Shown: piece by piece, positions 46,879 to 58,810 of the stretch
Numbering within the stretch: the first letter of the stretch is position 1
How the letters are laid out: each line of letters opens with the position of its first letter
DNA from: Pleurotus ostreatus/Saccharomyces cerevisiae fusant
Lineage: Eukaryota > Opisthokonta
Reading direction: 5' to 3'
DNA length: 63,424 nucleotides
NCBI GenBank assembly: GCA_024196135.1
Contig: JAMQCK010000108.1
Span: 1 to 63,424, forward strand
The notes under the pieces: model-generated
Seen by the model: the letters and a program-made list of their open reading frames with translations, nothing else
What the model was told of the DNA's origin: nothing
Databases searched by the model: none
Program-made: the position numbers and the translations under genes

Positions 46879-47605
46879 GTGTACACTAGCCAGATATACG
46901 ATCGCATCTATTTGGAGGGTATCCTTGGCGGAGACATTGGCCTCAAATTGGGCAATGGCGCCTGCATCAAGACGTATGCTTCGAAGAACAAGACCTATGG
47001 TTTAAAGGCCGTCATCATTACCCTCGTGTACTTCTTTCAAGGTCAGCTCCACCGTAGCCGACCCTGCTGTTGGACGTGTCTCCTCAGAGGTCGCTGTCAA
47101 CACGGCTATGGGTAGCATGTCTTGGCTCCCGTTCTGCTCCAGCATCGGTCCCACTCAAGCATCGGGTATCAAGGGTGCGTATCGTCACAACTGACCTCGT
47201 ATATGCGGTGCACTTCATATTAAAGAGGGAGCCCAACGTTAGGGTGCGCTCGTCGGATGTGGAGCGCTTGCTTACCTATCATACGACCCGCAATGTATGC
47301 TACCTTGCGACTATCGAGACCATGTCGTTGCAGGTGCGTCTTTCGGTCGTTCGACAGTGCCAGCTCCTCATGAAGTCAGATCAAGGGTGCGGGAGTCGTC
47401 AGCCTTATGTCGCCTACATGTCGTCTATGCCGCTCCTTGGTCCTCGTGAGCATGGCTGTCGAGGCGACGCGGAGCGTATCCGGAACCCCTCTGTTTCCGC
47501 TGCTCCATGTCTGACCACTCGGACATGCGGCACTGACTGCGAGCAAAGCAAGGGGCTAACCTCGAAGCGCTGACAATCCGACAGCCCCAGAAAGATACAC
47601 AATAT
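46879..47605. other. Intergenic region with an orphan frame and duplicated kinase 3' flank
   Basis: Just after EMC4 an open frame (46879-47115) reads QIYDRIYLEGILGGDIGLKL and NGACIKTYASKNKTYGLKA; I do not recognise it, and it may be a gene fragment. From about 47380 the sequence resembles the 3' flank of kinase E near 50700-50900, with shared words such as CCTCTGTTTCC and a near-match ATGTCGTCTATGCCGCTCC. Confidence 0.4.
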
Positions 47606-47609
47606 GCTA

Positions 47610-47838
47610 CTAATCAATCATATACTCCGGCCCACAAAAGTTTGGGTTCGTCCAAATCTCGTCCATGGTGGGAACGTCGTCGATCTTCTCCAGTATCCTC
47701 TCCACCGTCTCGCGCTCGTCGCCGAGCAGGTCCTCGAGCGGAACATTCATGGGCTCCGGCCAATCCAATGTCGGGACCCAGTCGTCGTCGCTATCCGGCA
47801 GCACTTCGTGGACGCTCTGCGGCGGGGTGGAGATTGGG
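47610..47838 (-). pseudogene. C-terminal fragment of a CK1-like kinase (close to kinase E)
   Basis: On the minus strand the reading [20 protein letters not shown], then [20 protein letters not shown] and [15 protein letters not shown] with a stop at 47610, closely matches the C-terminus of kinase E ([47 protein letters not shown]). Nothing upstream of this tail remains: at about 47840 the sequence switches to the broken eRF1 copy on the opposite strand. This is a truncated duplicate without a kinase domain. Confidence 0.88.
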
Positions 47839-47847
47839 ACAGCAGTG

Positions 47848-48638
47848 TACGGCCGCGGTGGTCAGTCCGCGCTCCGTTTCTCGCGTCTGACGAGAAGCGG
47901 CACAACTACGTCCGCAAGGTCGCCGAGCTCGCCGTGCAGCATTTTATCACGAACGACAAGGTGAACGTGCAGGGGCTCGTGCTCTCGGGTTCGGCCGACT
48001 TTAAGACGGAGCTGAGCCAGAGCGACATGTTCGACGCGCGGTTGGCGGCGAAGGTCATCAAGGTCGTCGACGTCAGCTACGGTGGTGAAAACGGCTTCAA
48101 TCAGGTGAGTTACGTGAGTAACCATCCGTGCCGATCGCTAACTAACATCGAGTCGCTCGCGAACGTCAAGTTCGTGCAGGAGAAGAAGCTCATCCAGCGC
48201 TATTTCGACGAGATCAGCCAAGACACTGGCAAATACTGCTTCGGTGTCGACGACACGCTTAAGGCCCTTGAGCTTGGCGCCGTCGAGACGCTCATCGTCT
48301 GGGAGAACCTCGACATCACCCGCTACGTCCTCCGCAACGCCGCCGGCGAGGAAATAATCGTCCACGCCAACAAGGAGCAGGAAAAGGACCGCGAAAAGTT
48401 CATCGACAAGTCCACCGGGCTCGAGATGGAGCAGGTGCAGGAACCGCAGGCGCTCCTCGAGTGGTTCGCGGAGAAGTATCGCGACTTCGGCGCGAACCTC
48501 GAGTTTGTCACCAACCGCTTGCAAGAAGGCGCGCAGTTCGTGAAGGGCTTCGGTGGGATCGGTGGCTTGTTGTCGATCTCGATAGAGACGGTCGATGACG
48601 AGGAGGACGAGTTCTACTGGGATGATGAAGATATTTGA
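47848..48638 (+). pseudogene. Truncated, frameshifted copy of eRF1
   Basis: It matches the eRF1 gene at 30521-32049 from the GGQ region to the stop, in inverted orientation. [12 protein letters not shown] is present, but a 4-nt deletion just after it puts the rest in another frame, which then reads [19 protein letters not shown] through to FYWDDEDI. The intron after GENGFNQ is still recognisable, but its acceptor and the codons for AIELAAE are deleted. [10 protein letters not shown] near the end is replaced by a shorter, different sequence. The decoding domain is missing. The retained intron shows it arose by DNA duplication, not from mRNA. Confidence 0.92.
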
Positions 48639-49114
48639 CGGTTTTGCCCGGCTCTGAGGAGCCCCATCCAGCTAGGGGACGCCGGGTGGGGTGGGTGGGA
48701 GGGGAAGGAGGAGACGACGGTGGAGTGGCGGCGGCGGAACGAGGTGGTCGTCACGGTTCGAAGCGACGTGCCCGACGAGGGGCGCTGCGACAATTTTCCG
48801 CTGGAATCAGTAAAGATATGGCCCTTTCGCTGCGTGCAGCAGGAGGTACGTCGGGCAATCTAAATCGTTGGTCCACTAGCTAACATAGGTTCTAGAAAAT
48901 AGCAAACGAAGGGTACCCGTATGCATCAGCGCGGGTAGCCGTACCCCTGTTCTGAGCGTATTGTGATACTGGTCGTGTATGTATGTATGTATGTATATAG
49001 TCTTTGATTGTCTGAGACGGTAGCGATTGCGTATCCGATTCGACGATGGCTGAACGCGCTCGGGGGCAAAGCGCACAGTCAGGATCAACTTTGGAATGTC
49101 GGATGCGCACTAGC
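48639..49114. repeat. Duplicated spacer between broken eRF1 and kinase D
   Basis: This is the inverted copy of 30061-30520. It contains CGGTTCGAAGCGACGTGCCC, the donor-like GAGGTACGTCG and ATGCATCAGCGCGGGTAGCC. It differs by point changes, a replaced intron-like segment near 48855-48890, and an expanded TATG microsatellite at about 48975-49000. Confidence 0.8.
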
Positions 49115-50429
<1,315 letters not shown>

Positions 50430-50951
50430 TGTTAGTACCAGTATTGGACGTGTCAGGTCAGAGGTACTGACCCGACACCAAGGTCAGTGGGTCAGAAAGG
50501 TCAGGTCAGGGAGGTCCAACCGCTCTGACCCCAGGGTCAGGAAGGGTCAACGGGAGTTGCCGGTACTCGCGTATCGCCTCCGGGCCCGACGCTGCTTGAC
50601 CATCGGCATCATGTCAACGAAGGCGGGTTGCAACATGCCATTGAAGGAGTGTGCCTTGACTGTTTGGCAGCCAAAGTGGTTCGTGGTATTGAATCAAAGG
50701 TATGACAGCGGGCGAGCGCATGTCGACTCCATGTCGCCTATGCCACTCTGCTGAAGGCTTCATAGTCACGGCTTGATCATGAATGATGGTGGGCCTCTGA
50801 CGCATCCAGGGCCTCTCTGTTTCCACTCGACCGTCTTTAACCACCCTCGAACATCTCTGACCATTCGATCTTGCAGCTCAACTGCGAGAAAGGCATGCTA
50901 TTTCCTGCCGACCGTGCTTTCGAGTGCATAGGGCATCGAGGACAGCATTCA
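50430..50951. other. Spacer between kinases E and D, with a GGTCA cluster
   Basis: About 520 nt. From about 50450 to 50552 the pentamer GGTCA or its complement TGACC occurs around ten times in both orientations, ending some 20 nt before the start of kinase D. The rest is 3' flank of kinase E, part of which is copied near 47.4-47.6 kb. Confidence 0.6.
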
Positions 50952-52314
50952 TCAATAGTCCACCATATACTCCGGCCCGCAAAAGTTCGGGTTCGTCCAA
51001 ATCTCGTCCATGGTGGGGACCTTGTCTATCCTTTCGAGCATCCTCTCGACGGTCTCGCGCTCGTCGCCAAGCAGGTCTTCCCGCAAGACGTTCATGGGCT
51101 CCGGCCAATCCGACGTAGGGACCCAGTCGTCGTCGCTGTCTGCCAGCATCTCGTGGACGCTCTGCGGCGGAGTCAAAATGTCAACCGTCGGTGATTCAAA
51201 CTGCCAATGAGATACGCCGACCAGCCATTCGCGGTCGGACGGGTCGTACAAGGGTGGATCCGGTATTCCTGGTACCAGATCGCAAAAGTGCTGCTTCCAC
51301 ACAGCGTACTGAGGTTCCGCGCTGAAGGCCATTGCGCGAGTGGCGTCGAGGAAGGCGCCAAAGATGGGCGGGTGGCCGGTGCTGATGGCTGGACCGGACC
51401 ACTTCGCTTTCTCGGGCAAGATCGCGTCGCCGTAGAGGTTCCGCCAGGGCAAGCGCCCGCAGAGGAGGGCGAGGATGGTGAGCGCGAGCGACTCGATGTC
51501 GTCCCGGCGTGAAGGGGCTGAGCAAGGTCAGTATCAGCTGCGTGACCCTCGGCTCTCGTACAGTAAACAGCAATACTCACAAATATGATAGTGCGTATTG
51601 AGGCTGGCGTATATCCTGGTACCGACGAGGTAAGGGATGCGGCCTTCGGGCTTATGCTCGCGCGACTTTGGGTCGCGATAGAGCTTCGCCATCCCGAAGT
51701 CAACGAGCTTGATACTCCCTGTATGGTTGAGGTCGAGCAAGAAATTTCCGGGCTTGACGTCGCAGTGGGCGAGACCGAGCGCGTGGACGTGCTGAAGGGC
51801 GTCGATCTGCGCGGGGGTGAGGTGGGTCGTAAAGTCTAATACGCAGGATGCTGGGAAGGCTGACCATTTGGCAAGCTAGTGCGACGAGGTTGCGCATGGT
51901 TAGGCCCGACGGGGTGTCCAAGGTGCCGGTGTAGATGTCTGGCCCAAGTAGCTCGAGCGCAAAGTACTCGGCGTACTGAGATCGTCCCCATGCGTATACT
52001 GTGGGTATGCTGGGGTGGCCTGTAGCATGCAGGTCGTCAGGACACGCTGGAAGCACAGCAAAGCACAAGGGGGTGAACCAACCACGAAGTTGTATCATGG
52101 CGCACGCCTCGTGACGCAACATGGGTCTTTGTATTTGCTTGTTCGTGTGTAGCTTCTTGACCGCAAAAATCCTTGGCTTCTCGTCGCTCGTAGTATGAGC
52201 GCGATAAACTCTTCCTGGTGCAGAAGTCAGGGTCATTGCCGATAAAAATTGCACCTGAAGGCAAGGCGCACCATTACCGCCGCAGGCAATCAGGTCGTCC
52301 AAGTGTATACGCAT
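50952..52314 (-). CDS. Casein-kinase-1-like protein kinase (copy E)
   Basis: A predicted CK1-group kinase in five exons. Exon 1 is 43 nt from the ATG at 52314 ([15 protein letters not shown]). Motifs: [78 protein letters not shown] for [23 protein letters not shown]. The tail contains [12 protein letters not shown] and [18 protein letters not shown], ending GPEYMVDY. It belongs with A, B and G (exon-1 sequence ...LIACGG...). A second copy of its last 75 codons lies at 47610-47838. Confidence 0.9.
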
Positions 52315-52835
52315 TGTGTAGAAGCGCTTGCATAGCACCAATTCTGAGAAGATGTAAAGAACGCCGAGGGCGCGAGGTGTGTGGTCGAGGAAGACATGTC
52401 TGCAGCACGTGCGTCATCATGACTTGAGTGACTGGTCACGGTTCGTTTGTGTGACTCACGAAGCCGCCGAAAATTTCGACGCGATCGCCCGCCCGGTGTT
52501 GTTCACTGCGATGTTTCGTTGAGGTATAGATATAGATCACCCATCTACAAAACATGACTAATTGCTCGAGACATAACTTCGTCCTCGTGGCGCTTGATAG
52601 ACAGCTCCTCGATTATCCTTACATGCTTGCGCACCAAGGGCCCTGCGTCCCCAAAAAGGTACTCGTCTCGAAGTATGAAGGGCTCGACGCAGGTGGGACT
52701 GAGAATGTAGTAAGTGTGCGCCACGATCCGCTTCTCATGGTCGGAGAATTGTAAGAACGGTGGCGGACGAGAGACGACCGTCGAGGAAGCAAGGAACCCT
52801 GCCTAGACATTGAAGCACGCCTGCCAGTCGCGTGG
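52315..52835. other. Spacer between kinases F and E
   Basis: About 520 nt containing the upstream region of kinase E and the 3' flank of kinase F. No TATA box, repeat or gene is evident. Confidence 0.4.
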
Positions 52836-54145
52836 TCAAGGTGGATGGATAGCCTCCCAGTCATAGTATCTCGGGACTGGCTCCTCGATAGCTTGGAGTT
52901 GCTGTCGTACCATCGCCTGCTCGTCACCAAAGAGGTCTTCTGGAGCGACATCGAACCACTCGCCCCACGTCGACATACCGATCCAGTCGAAATCATGGTC
53001 AGAAGCGTGCGAGGACGGCTGCCGCTGTAGCACAGCGGGCGATATCGCGGCACCCCCAAGGCGCCTTCCCACCGTAGCGCCGCCCTTCGAGGGATCATAA
53101 AGGGGGTAACCCTGAAGCTCGGGGTCGGCAGCCGAAAAGCCCTGCCGCCATAGCTTGTAATCTGGCTCCTCTTCGAAGCTCAAGGCGCGCGTGTAATCAA
53201 CGAACTCGCCGAAGACTTCTGGGTAGCCCGCGCAAAGCGCTGGACCGGACCAAGCTTGCTTCTCGGCGAAGGCGTCGACGGAATCAAGTTGTGACCACGG
53301 GAGGCCGCCACAAAGGAGGTGGGCGATCGTGTAGGCCAGCGACTCCATGTCGTCTCTGCGAGATGGGTCTGCGGAGTGGAGGTCAGTCACGTGTCTTCGT
53401 CGTCCAGTCTCACGTACTATGGTGCAAATGGATGTTCAAGCTCATGTGCGACCGGGTCCCGACATGACTTCGCATTGTTTTCTCGGAAATGTGTTGCTGA
53501 GTTAGCCGATCGCGAAAATTCCTGGCGAGGCCGAAGTCAATGAGCTTGACGTGCCCTTGGCGGCCGTCGAGGCCCAGGAGGAAGTTCTGGGGCTTTATAT
53601 CACAATGTATGATGCCGTGTGAGTGAACGTGCTGGACGGCGTCCATCTCAGAAATATATAATCAGTGAGGAGAGAGGATCGGCTGCGATGTCCCTTGCCA
53701 TTTGGCAAGCCAAAGTGACGACATTGCGCAGTGTAAGACTTGAAGAAGAATGCACAAGATGTATGACCCTTTTACCGAGCAATTCGAGAGCGAGAAACTC
53801 GAAGATTTGCGAACGTCCCCAAGCATACACTTCAGGGATACTCGCGTGACCTAAGGGACTAATAGTCAAGCAGAGTTCCGGAAAGAAGGAAGACTGTGCA
53901 GAAGTAAGCCTACCTTTGAGCATCAACATTGCGCAAGCCTCATGGCGTAGCATTGGATTCTCGATGCTGTCCTCGACCCGCGCCTTCTTTAGAGCGATGG
54001 CCCTACGACGCGGTTCCCCAACGACCCGCGCGGCATACACCCTGCCTGAGAAAAGTGACAAGTCGGTTGATAGAACAGATAGAATCAGCACAGAGGACTC
54101 ACCGAACCCACCGGTCCCGATTCTCTCTTCAATATCCAACCGCAT
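52836..54145 (-). CDS. Casein-kinase-1-like protein kinase (copy F)
   Basis: A predicted CK1-group kinase. The 43-nt first exon from the ATG at 54145 encodes MRLDIEERIGTGGFG, the most canonical glycine loop of the set. An in-frame ATG upstream at 54373 would add 76 residues not seen in the other copies. Motifs: [86 protein letters not shown]. The tail has PEDLFGDEQAMVRQQLQAIE and ends YYDWEAIHPP. It is divergent from copy G with 293 nt between the starts, and is closest to D and H. Confidence 0.9.
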
Positions 54146-54438
54146 CGGCACCTGTGGCTTGTGGCCAAGATTTCGCAGCGCTTGCACGCCCAAAAGGGGA
54201 GCCGACCTAATCAAAGAACGTTCTGACTCGCGGTAATGGACAGATAGAGTCGAGCGAGAGACCGAGAGGTGAGGGTACGGACGAAGTTCATCCGTAGACG
54301 GTGGGGCGTGAGATTGGTCCATCGGCAACACCCGAAGGCTCCTAAAATTTCCTTTCCGGGAGCTGTGACACATCGTGACCACGTTCCTCTCATCACACGT
54401 CCATCCTCCGCGCTCGCTGCGAGCCCCTAAAGGCTCGA

Positions 54439-55877
54439 ATGCGTCTTTACCTCGAGAGTTGCATCGCGTATGGAGGAAATGGTGAGACCTAGGGCTCTAC
54501 GCACCCACTAGCAAGGACGAGAACAACGTGTCATCGCGACTAATGGCCCGTGCATAGGTAGGGTCTATCGTGCGCGGGTAACAAGCGAGAGCCCGTCACG
54601 TATCCTCGCGGTAAAGGTGGTACACACGACGAAGCATGTTAGGAACCCAATGCTTCGTCATGAAGCATGTGCCATCATCAGTCTTCGAGGTTCGTGTGCT
54701 TGACTTCGTTCCGCATATTCAAGTGCATCGCTCGCTGACGTATCATCGTCGACAGGAGACGCTAGTGTTCCCGAAGTATATGCTTTAGGAAGGACACAAT
54801 ACTACGAGTACCTCGCCCTCGAGGAGCTTGGCTCTGACATTTTATCTCCGCTCAAGTCGTCGTCAGGCTTGACAATGCGCAATCTCATCGCGCTGACGTG
54901 CCAGATGGTGAGCCAATATATTCAGGCGCTTTTTCCTGCCCTTTTAAGTCAACTCTACACTGTCTGGAAATCTCGCTGGCGAAAGACTTATTACTGCTAC
55001 CTCGCGCTAACGTGCCCCTCAGATCGATGCCGTACAACACATGCACTCGCGCAATCTTGTACATGGAGATATCAAGCCTGGGAACTTCTTGTTCGACCTT
55101 CGACCGACAGGCTTGATCAAGATTATTGACTTCGGCTGCTCGAGACCATATCGCGACCCCGTTACCCTTGTTCACAAGCCAGAGAGCCGTAGCTCCCGAT
55201 TTTTGGGAACCAGGTCATACGCGAGCATCCGTATGCATTACCATTATCGTACGTACCCTTTCATATGGCAGCGTCCGTCGCTGACCCTACGTTTCTACCA
55301 AGGTCCGTCACGCCGGGACGATATAGAGTCCCTCGCCTATACCGTCCTCTCGCTCCTATGCCACGGTCTACCTTGGCACAAACGGAGGACCTACGACGAT
55401 GAGTTTCTGCCCGAAAAATGCAAATGGTCCGGCGCCGATCTTGCCGTCGGACACCCGCCAGTTTTAGGCGCTTTCCTCGACGACGCGCGCGCCATGGCAT
55501 ATGACGCGGAGCCGGACTACTCAGGGTGGAAGCTTTGTTTCCGAGAGCTAGCGCCCGGGCTTCCCGAACCGCCGTTGTACGACTATGCCGACGACGGCCC
55601 GCGCGCGGGCACGTCGCATTGGCCGCAGGAGATGCAGCCAATTGACTTCGAGCCTGCGCCGGAGAGCGCTGCTAATCCAGCGTCGCTCAGCGACGATGTT
55701 TGGGTTCCGACGTCCGAGTGGCCAAATCCTTTTGCCATCCTGGATGAAGACCTTATTGGGGACGAGCAAGAGACGGTGGCCTCTCATCTGGAGAGGATCG
55801 AAGAGACTCCGGGCATGAAGCGACCGTGGATTTACCAGGCAGCAGGATATCCTCCGGAGCGCATCGTCCCGTTCTGA
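54439..55877 (+). CDS. Casein-kinase-1-like protein kinase (copy G)
   Basis: A predicted CK1-group kinase of 375 residues in five exons (54439-54481, 54558-54689, 54756-54907, 55023-55248, 55303-55877); apart from exon 2, which is 3 nt shorter, the sizes equal those of copy B. Motifs: [48 protein letters not shown] and [20 protein letters not shown]. The catalytic loop reads HGDIKPGN, so Gly stands where other copies have Cys and canonical kinases Arg, and the usual activation-loop Lys is replaced (CSR). The tail has DEDLIGDEQETVASHLERIE and ends PPERIVPF. Confidence 0.9.
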
Positions 55878-55942
55878 GAAACTGACTTCCTTCCGCGCGC
55901 GATTGATACGGCTACAGACTCCTTTCATAGCTTGTATGCGAC

Positions 55943-56591
55943 AGGACCCCGGAATATACGCATGGAGGCCGTCCTGGGAAATCCGGCTTTGGCGCACATT
56001 TATCCACTTTTTTCTTGGGCCTTCGGCCCCCAAATTCATCCGTTTTCTGGAACGGCCTCTTGGGACCCCCAGAATTTATCCACTTTCCTGTGACGGCCTC
56101 CAAAAATGGCAATAAAATCGGCAAAAATCCCATTTTTTCTCCTCGGGTCCGCACAGGCAGTGCGTAAAGCGCCTGCGATAGAAAGAAGTTGTTAAGTGCA
56201 AGCCCAAAGAATAAACGCTCTCAAGGCCCATGCAAAAAGCTACCGCGCGCACCGCTGTTCTTCGGAAGATCAAGTCTGACAGTGGGAGAAAGTGCCAATG
56301 AGCGTGGGGTGCTATGAGGCTTCCTACCGTCCCTCAGAACTTGCTAATAGAATGGCTCAACGGTCTGGCGCGCGTCCCAACTGGAGGGCGGCCGGTGGTT
56401 CGAACCGGGGTTCAGGTATCCGTTTTTTCAGGACGGCTTCACCGCATACCCCGTACATATCCACGTTTTTGGGCCGGCCTCCGCGCCCTCAAGCCCCCAA
56501 TTTATCCATTTTTTGGACCGGCCTACCGGCCGAGACCCCCAAGATTTATCCGCACCGCTGGACGGCCTTTGTGCGTATATTCCGGGGTCCT
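55943..56591. mobile_element. Non-autonomous DNA transposon (MITE-like) with 8-bp target duplication
   Basis: The 649-bp element begins with AGGACCCCGGAATATACGCA and ends with the exact reverse complement of these 20 bases. The next 12 bases of each terminus also match apart from three positions (...GGCCGTCC). It is flanked on both sides by TATGCGAC (55935-55942 and 56592-56599), a perfect 8-bp target-site duplication. No transposase is encoded. Both arms carry direct, degenerate repeats of about 40 bp containing TTTATCCAC and GGACGGCC. An 8-bp duplication points to hAT or another superfamily with 8-bp duplications, such as the KDZ elements known from basidiomycetes. The clean duplication suggests recent insertion. 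Confidence 0.88.
55970..56575 (+). repeat. Subterminal direct repeats inside the transposon
   Basis: Units resembling CCCCCAAATTTATCCACTTT, each followed by TGGACGGCCT-like sequence, occur three to four times in the left arm (about 55985-56105) and four times in the right arm (about 56415-56570), all in the same orientation. They may be transposase-binding sites. Confidence 0.7.
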
Positions 56592-57236
56592 TATGCGACC
56601 ACATACGCCGAGAATATCACCGCCGCCTGCAAGTCGGATCATTCACTCGCAAGAAAGCGATCGTGACGCTCATGTGACTTCACATAACCGTGAACGCGTC
56701 CGCGACGCGCCATCAAATCCGGCTTCCTCTTGACCATCTCGGCCTGTCGCGACCCAATGCCAGAACACGTCGCTGGAGCGTATCGAGGAGCCTCTCTCGC
56801 GGGCTCATGAGGGAGAAGAAGCCACGAGTCTTGACGATTGAAGGTCTGGCCCTTTTTACCTTTTACACTTTTGTATCTCGCAGTTGTTCTCTTTGGCCCT
56901 ATATTTTTCATTTTCTCGTCCACAGATTTGTGATCTGCTGACGGACCTGCCGCGGCTCTTCAGGACACGTCTTCGGCCTCATGTGATTGGCACATCCCGA
57001 GCAGGTGTTCTCCTCGTGCCTCGGCATCCTTGAACACGACGTCCATCTCTCATTCCTTTGTCGGCCCCAGATCTTGTTGGTCTTCCGCCTTTTGTCGCGG
57101 CTTTGATCTCCCCATTAGCTTCGCAATTGCTCAGTCAGTCGCCGTCTCTGTTGCTTATAAGGCCTTAACCGTGCGCTTCTGCCTGTCATCAAGTTCATCC
57201 TCCTCCTCCCCGCTGCCGGAGTACGGTAGGCGCACG

Positions 57237-58591
57237 ATGCTTTTGCGCCTCGAGGACGTCATCGGGACCGGTGGATACAGTACGTCTTCGTCTCTTTCCT
57301 ATATTGCTTTTGCATGATCTACGTGCCAGGTCGAGTTTACGCCGCACATGTGGCAAGTCCGCATCCAATGGCGTCGACTGCCGTTGCCGTCAAGCGATGT
57401 TGGACAGATGGGAAGGTCAAGAATCCGATGCTACTTCACGAGGCGTGTGCCACGCTACTCGTTCGAGGTAACTTTTCGGTGCGCCTCTTCAAGATGATCA
57501 ACTCATGTCTGGTGCAATCATAGGTCACCCTGCGATTCCGCACATCTACGCCTACGGGCGATCTCAGTGCTTGGAGTATATTGCGCTTGAGCGACTGGGC
57601 CCTTCCTTAGATTCCTCTCTCCGCGAAGGAGGAATGCTGGACATGCGCGGAGGACTGACAATGCGCAACCTGATCGCGTTGACTTGCCAAATGGTGAATT
57701 CCCTTCTCTTTCCTTGTGTCTTGACGCCTGACGAGTCGCAGCTGGACGCCATGAATCACGTTCATACATTCGGTCTTGTGCACTGTGATATCAAGCCAAA
57801 AAACTTCCTTTTCGACGTCAACGAGGCGTCCGGTCTCATCAAGCTCATCGACTTTGGCCTTGCGAAGAGGTACTGCCATCCGACGTCTCGTGTTCACGTC
57901 GCGAAGAGTGTCACGATCCACCGATACGGGACCGTCCGCTACAATAGCATCAATATGCACATGCACCACAGTGAGTTCCCTCATCCCAACCATGTAACTC
58001 GACTCCATATTGGCCACAGATCCATCGCGCCGTGACGATATGGAATCGCTGGCGTACACAATCGCCGAACTTCTTTGCAAGGACCTCCCTTGGGGTACGC
58101 TCGATGACGAGGATGACGAGGTCTTCGCAGTCAAGCAGACGTGGTCTGGCCCTGAAATATGTGCCGACTATCCAAGTGTTTTTGGGGAATTCATCGATTA
58201 TACCCGCTCGCTAAGGTTTGAAGAAAAACCGGATCACGAAGGTTGGAGGACACGATTCCTGTCTCTCGCCCCTGAAATCCAGGGCGCGCCCCTCTATCTC
58301 CCATCGGACCGAAGTCGCAGGGTTGGCAAACGCCGTGCACGATTGGAGAGCAAAGACGTTGACCGAGATCGCCTACTCAAATCGCCAGTATCCAGGGCCT
58401 CACCGTCCCCGCCATCGTTGCAAATCGGCGAGACACAGTTGATACCCGGCACTTCCTGGGTGCATACATCGATGATTCCCGATGACGAATTGTACGGCGA
58501 CGAGCAGAAGATCGTGAGGGAGAGCTTGGAAAGAATCGAGGCACCTCCCTCGGATGACATTGATGGCGAGCGCATGCTATGCGGGTTCTAA
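57237..58591 (+). CDS. Casein-kinase-1-like protein kinase (copy H)
   Basis: A predicted CK1-group kinase, five exons. Exon 1 (57237-57279, 43 nt) encodes MLLRLEDVIGTGGY; splicing gives Ser instead of the last loop glycine (GTGGYSRVYAAHV). Motifs: VAVKRCW, MLLHEACATLLVRG, GHPAIPHIYAYGRSQ, a 10-residue insertion near LREGGMLDMRGG, HCDIKPKNFLFD, IDFGLAKRYCHP, NSIN, NPSRRDDMESLAYTIAELLC. The tail has DDELYGDEQKIVRESLERIE and ends MLCGF. A fresh-looking transposon lies about 650 nt upstream. It is closest to D and F. Confidence 0.9.
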
Positions 58592-58810
58592 TCCTTCGGT
58601 ACTACTGTCACCTCGATGATTACAATGACTATCGATCGTAATTTTACGACTTGGCACATGTATACCGAAGTGGACAGTCCTACTCAGGCTTGCCACAAAC
58701 CTGGGCTTGAAGTGGTGACATGCAGATGGACGACGCATTTTCCCTGTATTGGTACATACAAGATGAGATAAACGGTATCTAATTCGTCTACATTGTTAGT
58801 GGCATGGTCC

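Larger units (their letters stand above)
55878..57236. other. Region between kinases G and H
   Basis: It contains the transposon (55943-56591) and about 640 nt of sequence upstream of kinase H with no other gene recognised. Confidence 0.5.

Noticed and set aside
47665..47964. Short frame covering the kinase fragment and the eRF1 GGQ
   Set aside because: It reads the kinase tail antisense and then eRF1 before its frameshift. It is a product of the rearrangement, not a gene.
54146..54382. N-terminal extension of kinase F
   Set aside because: The frame is open back to an ATG at 54373, but all sister genes start with a 43-nt exon at the position of 54145, and the extra residues have no counterpart.
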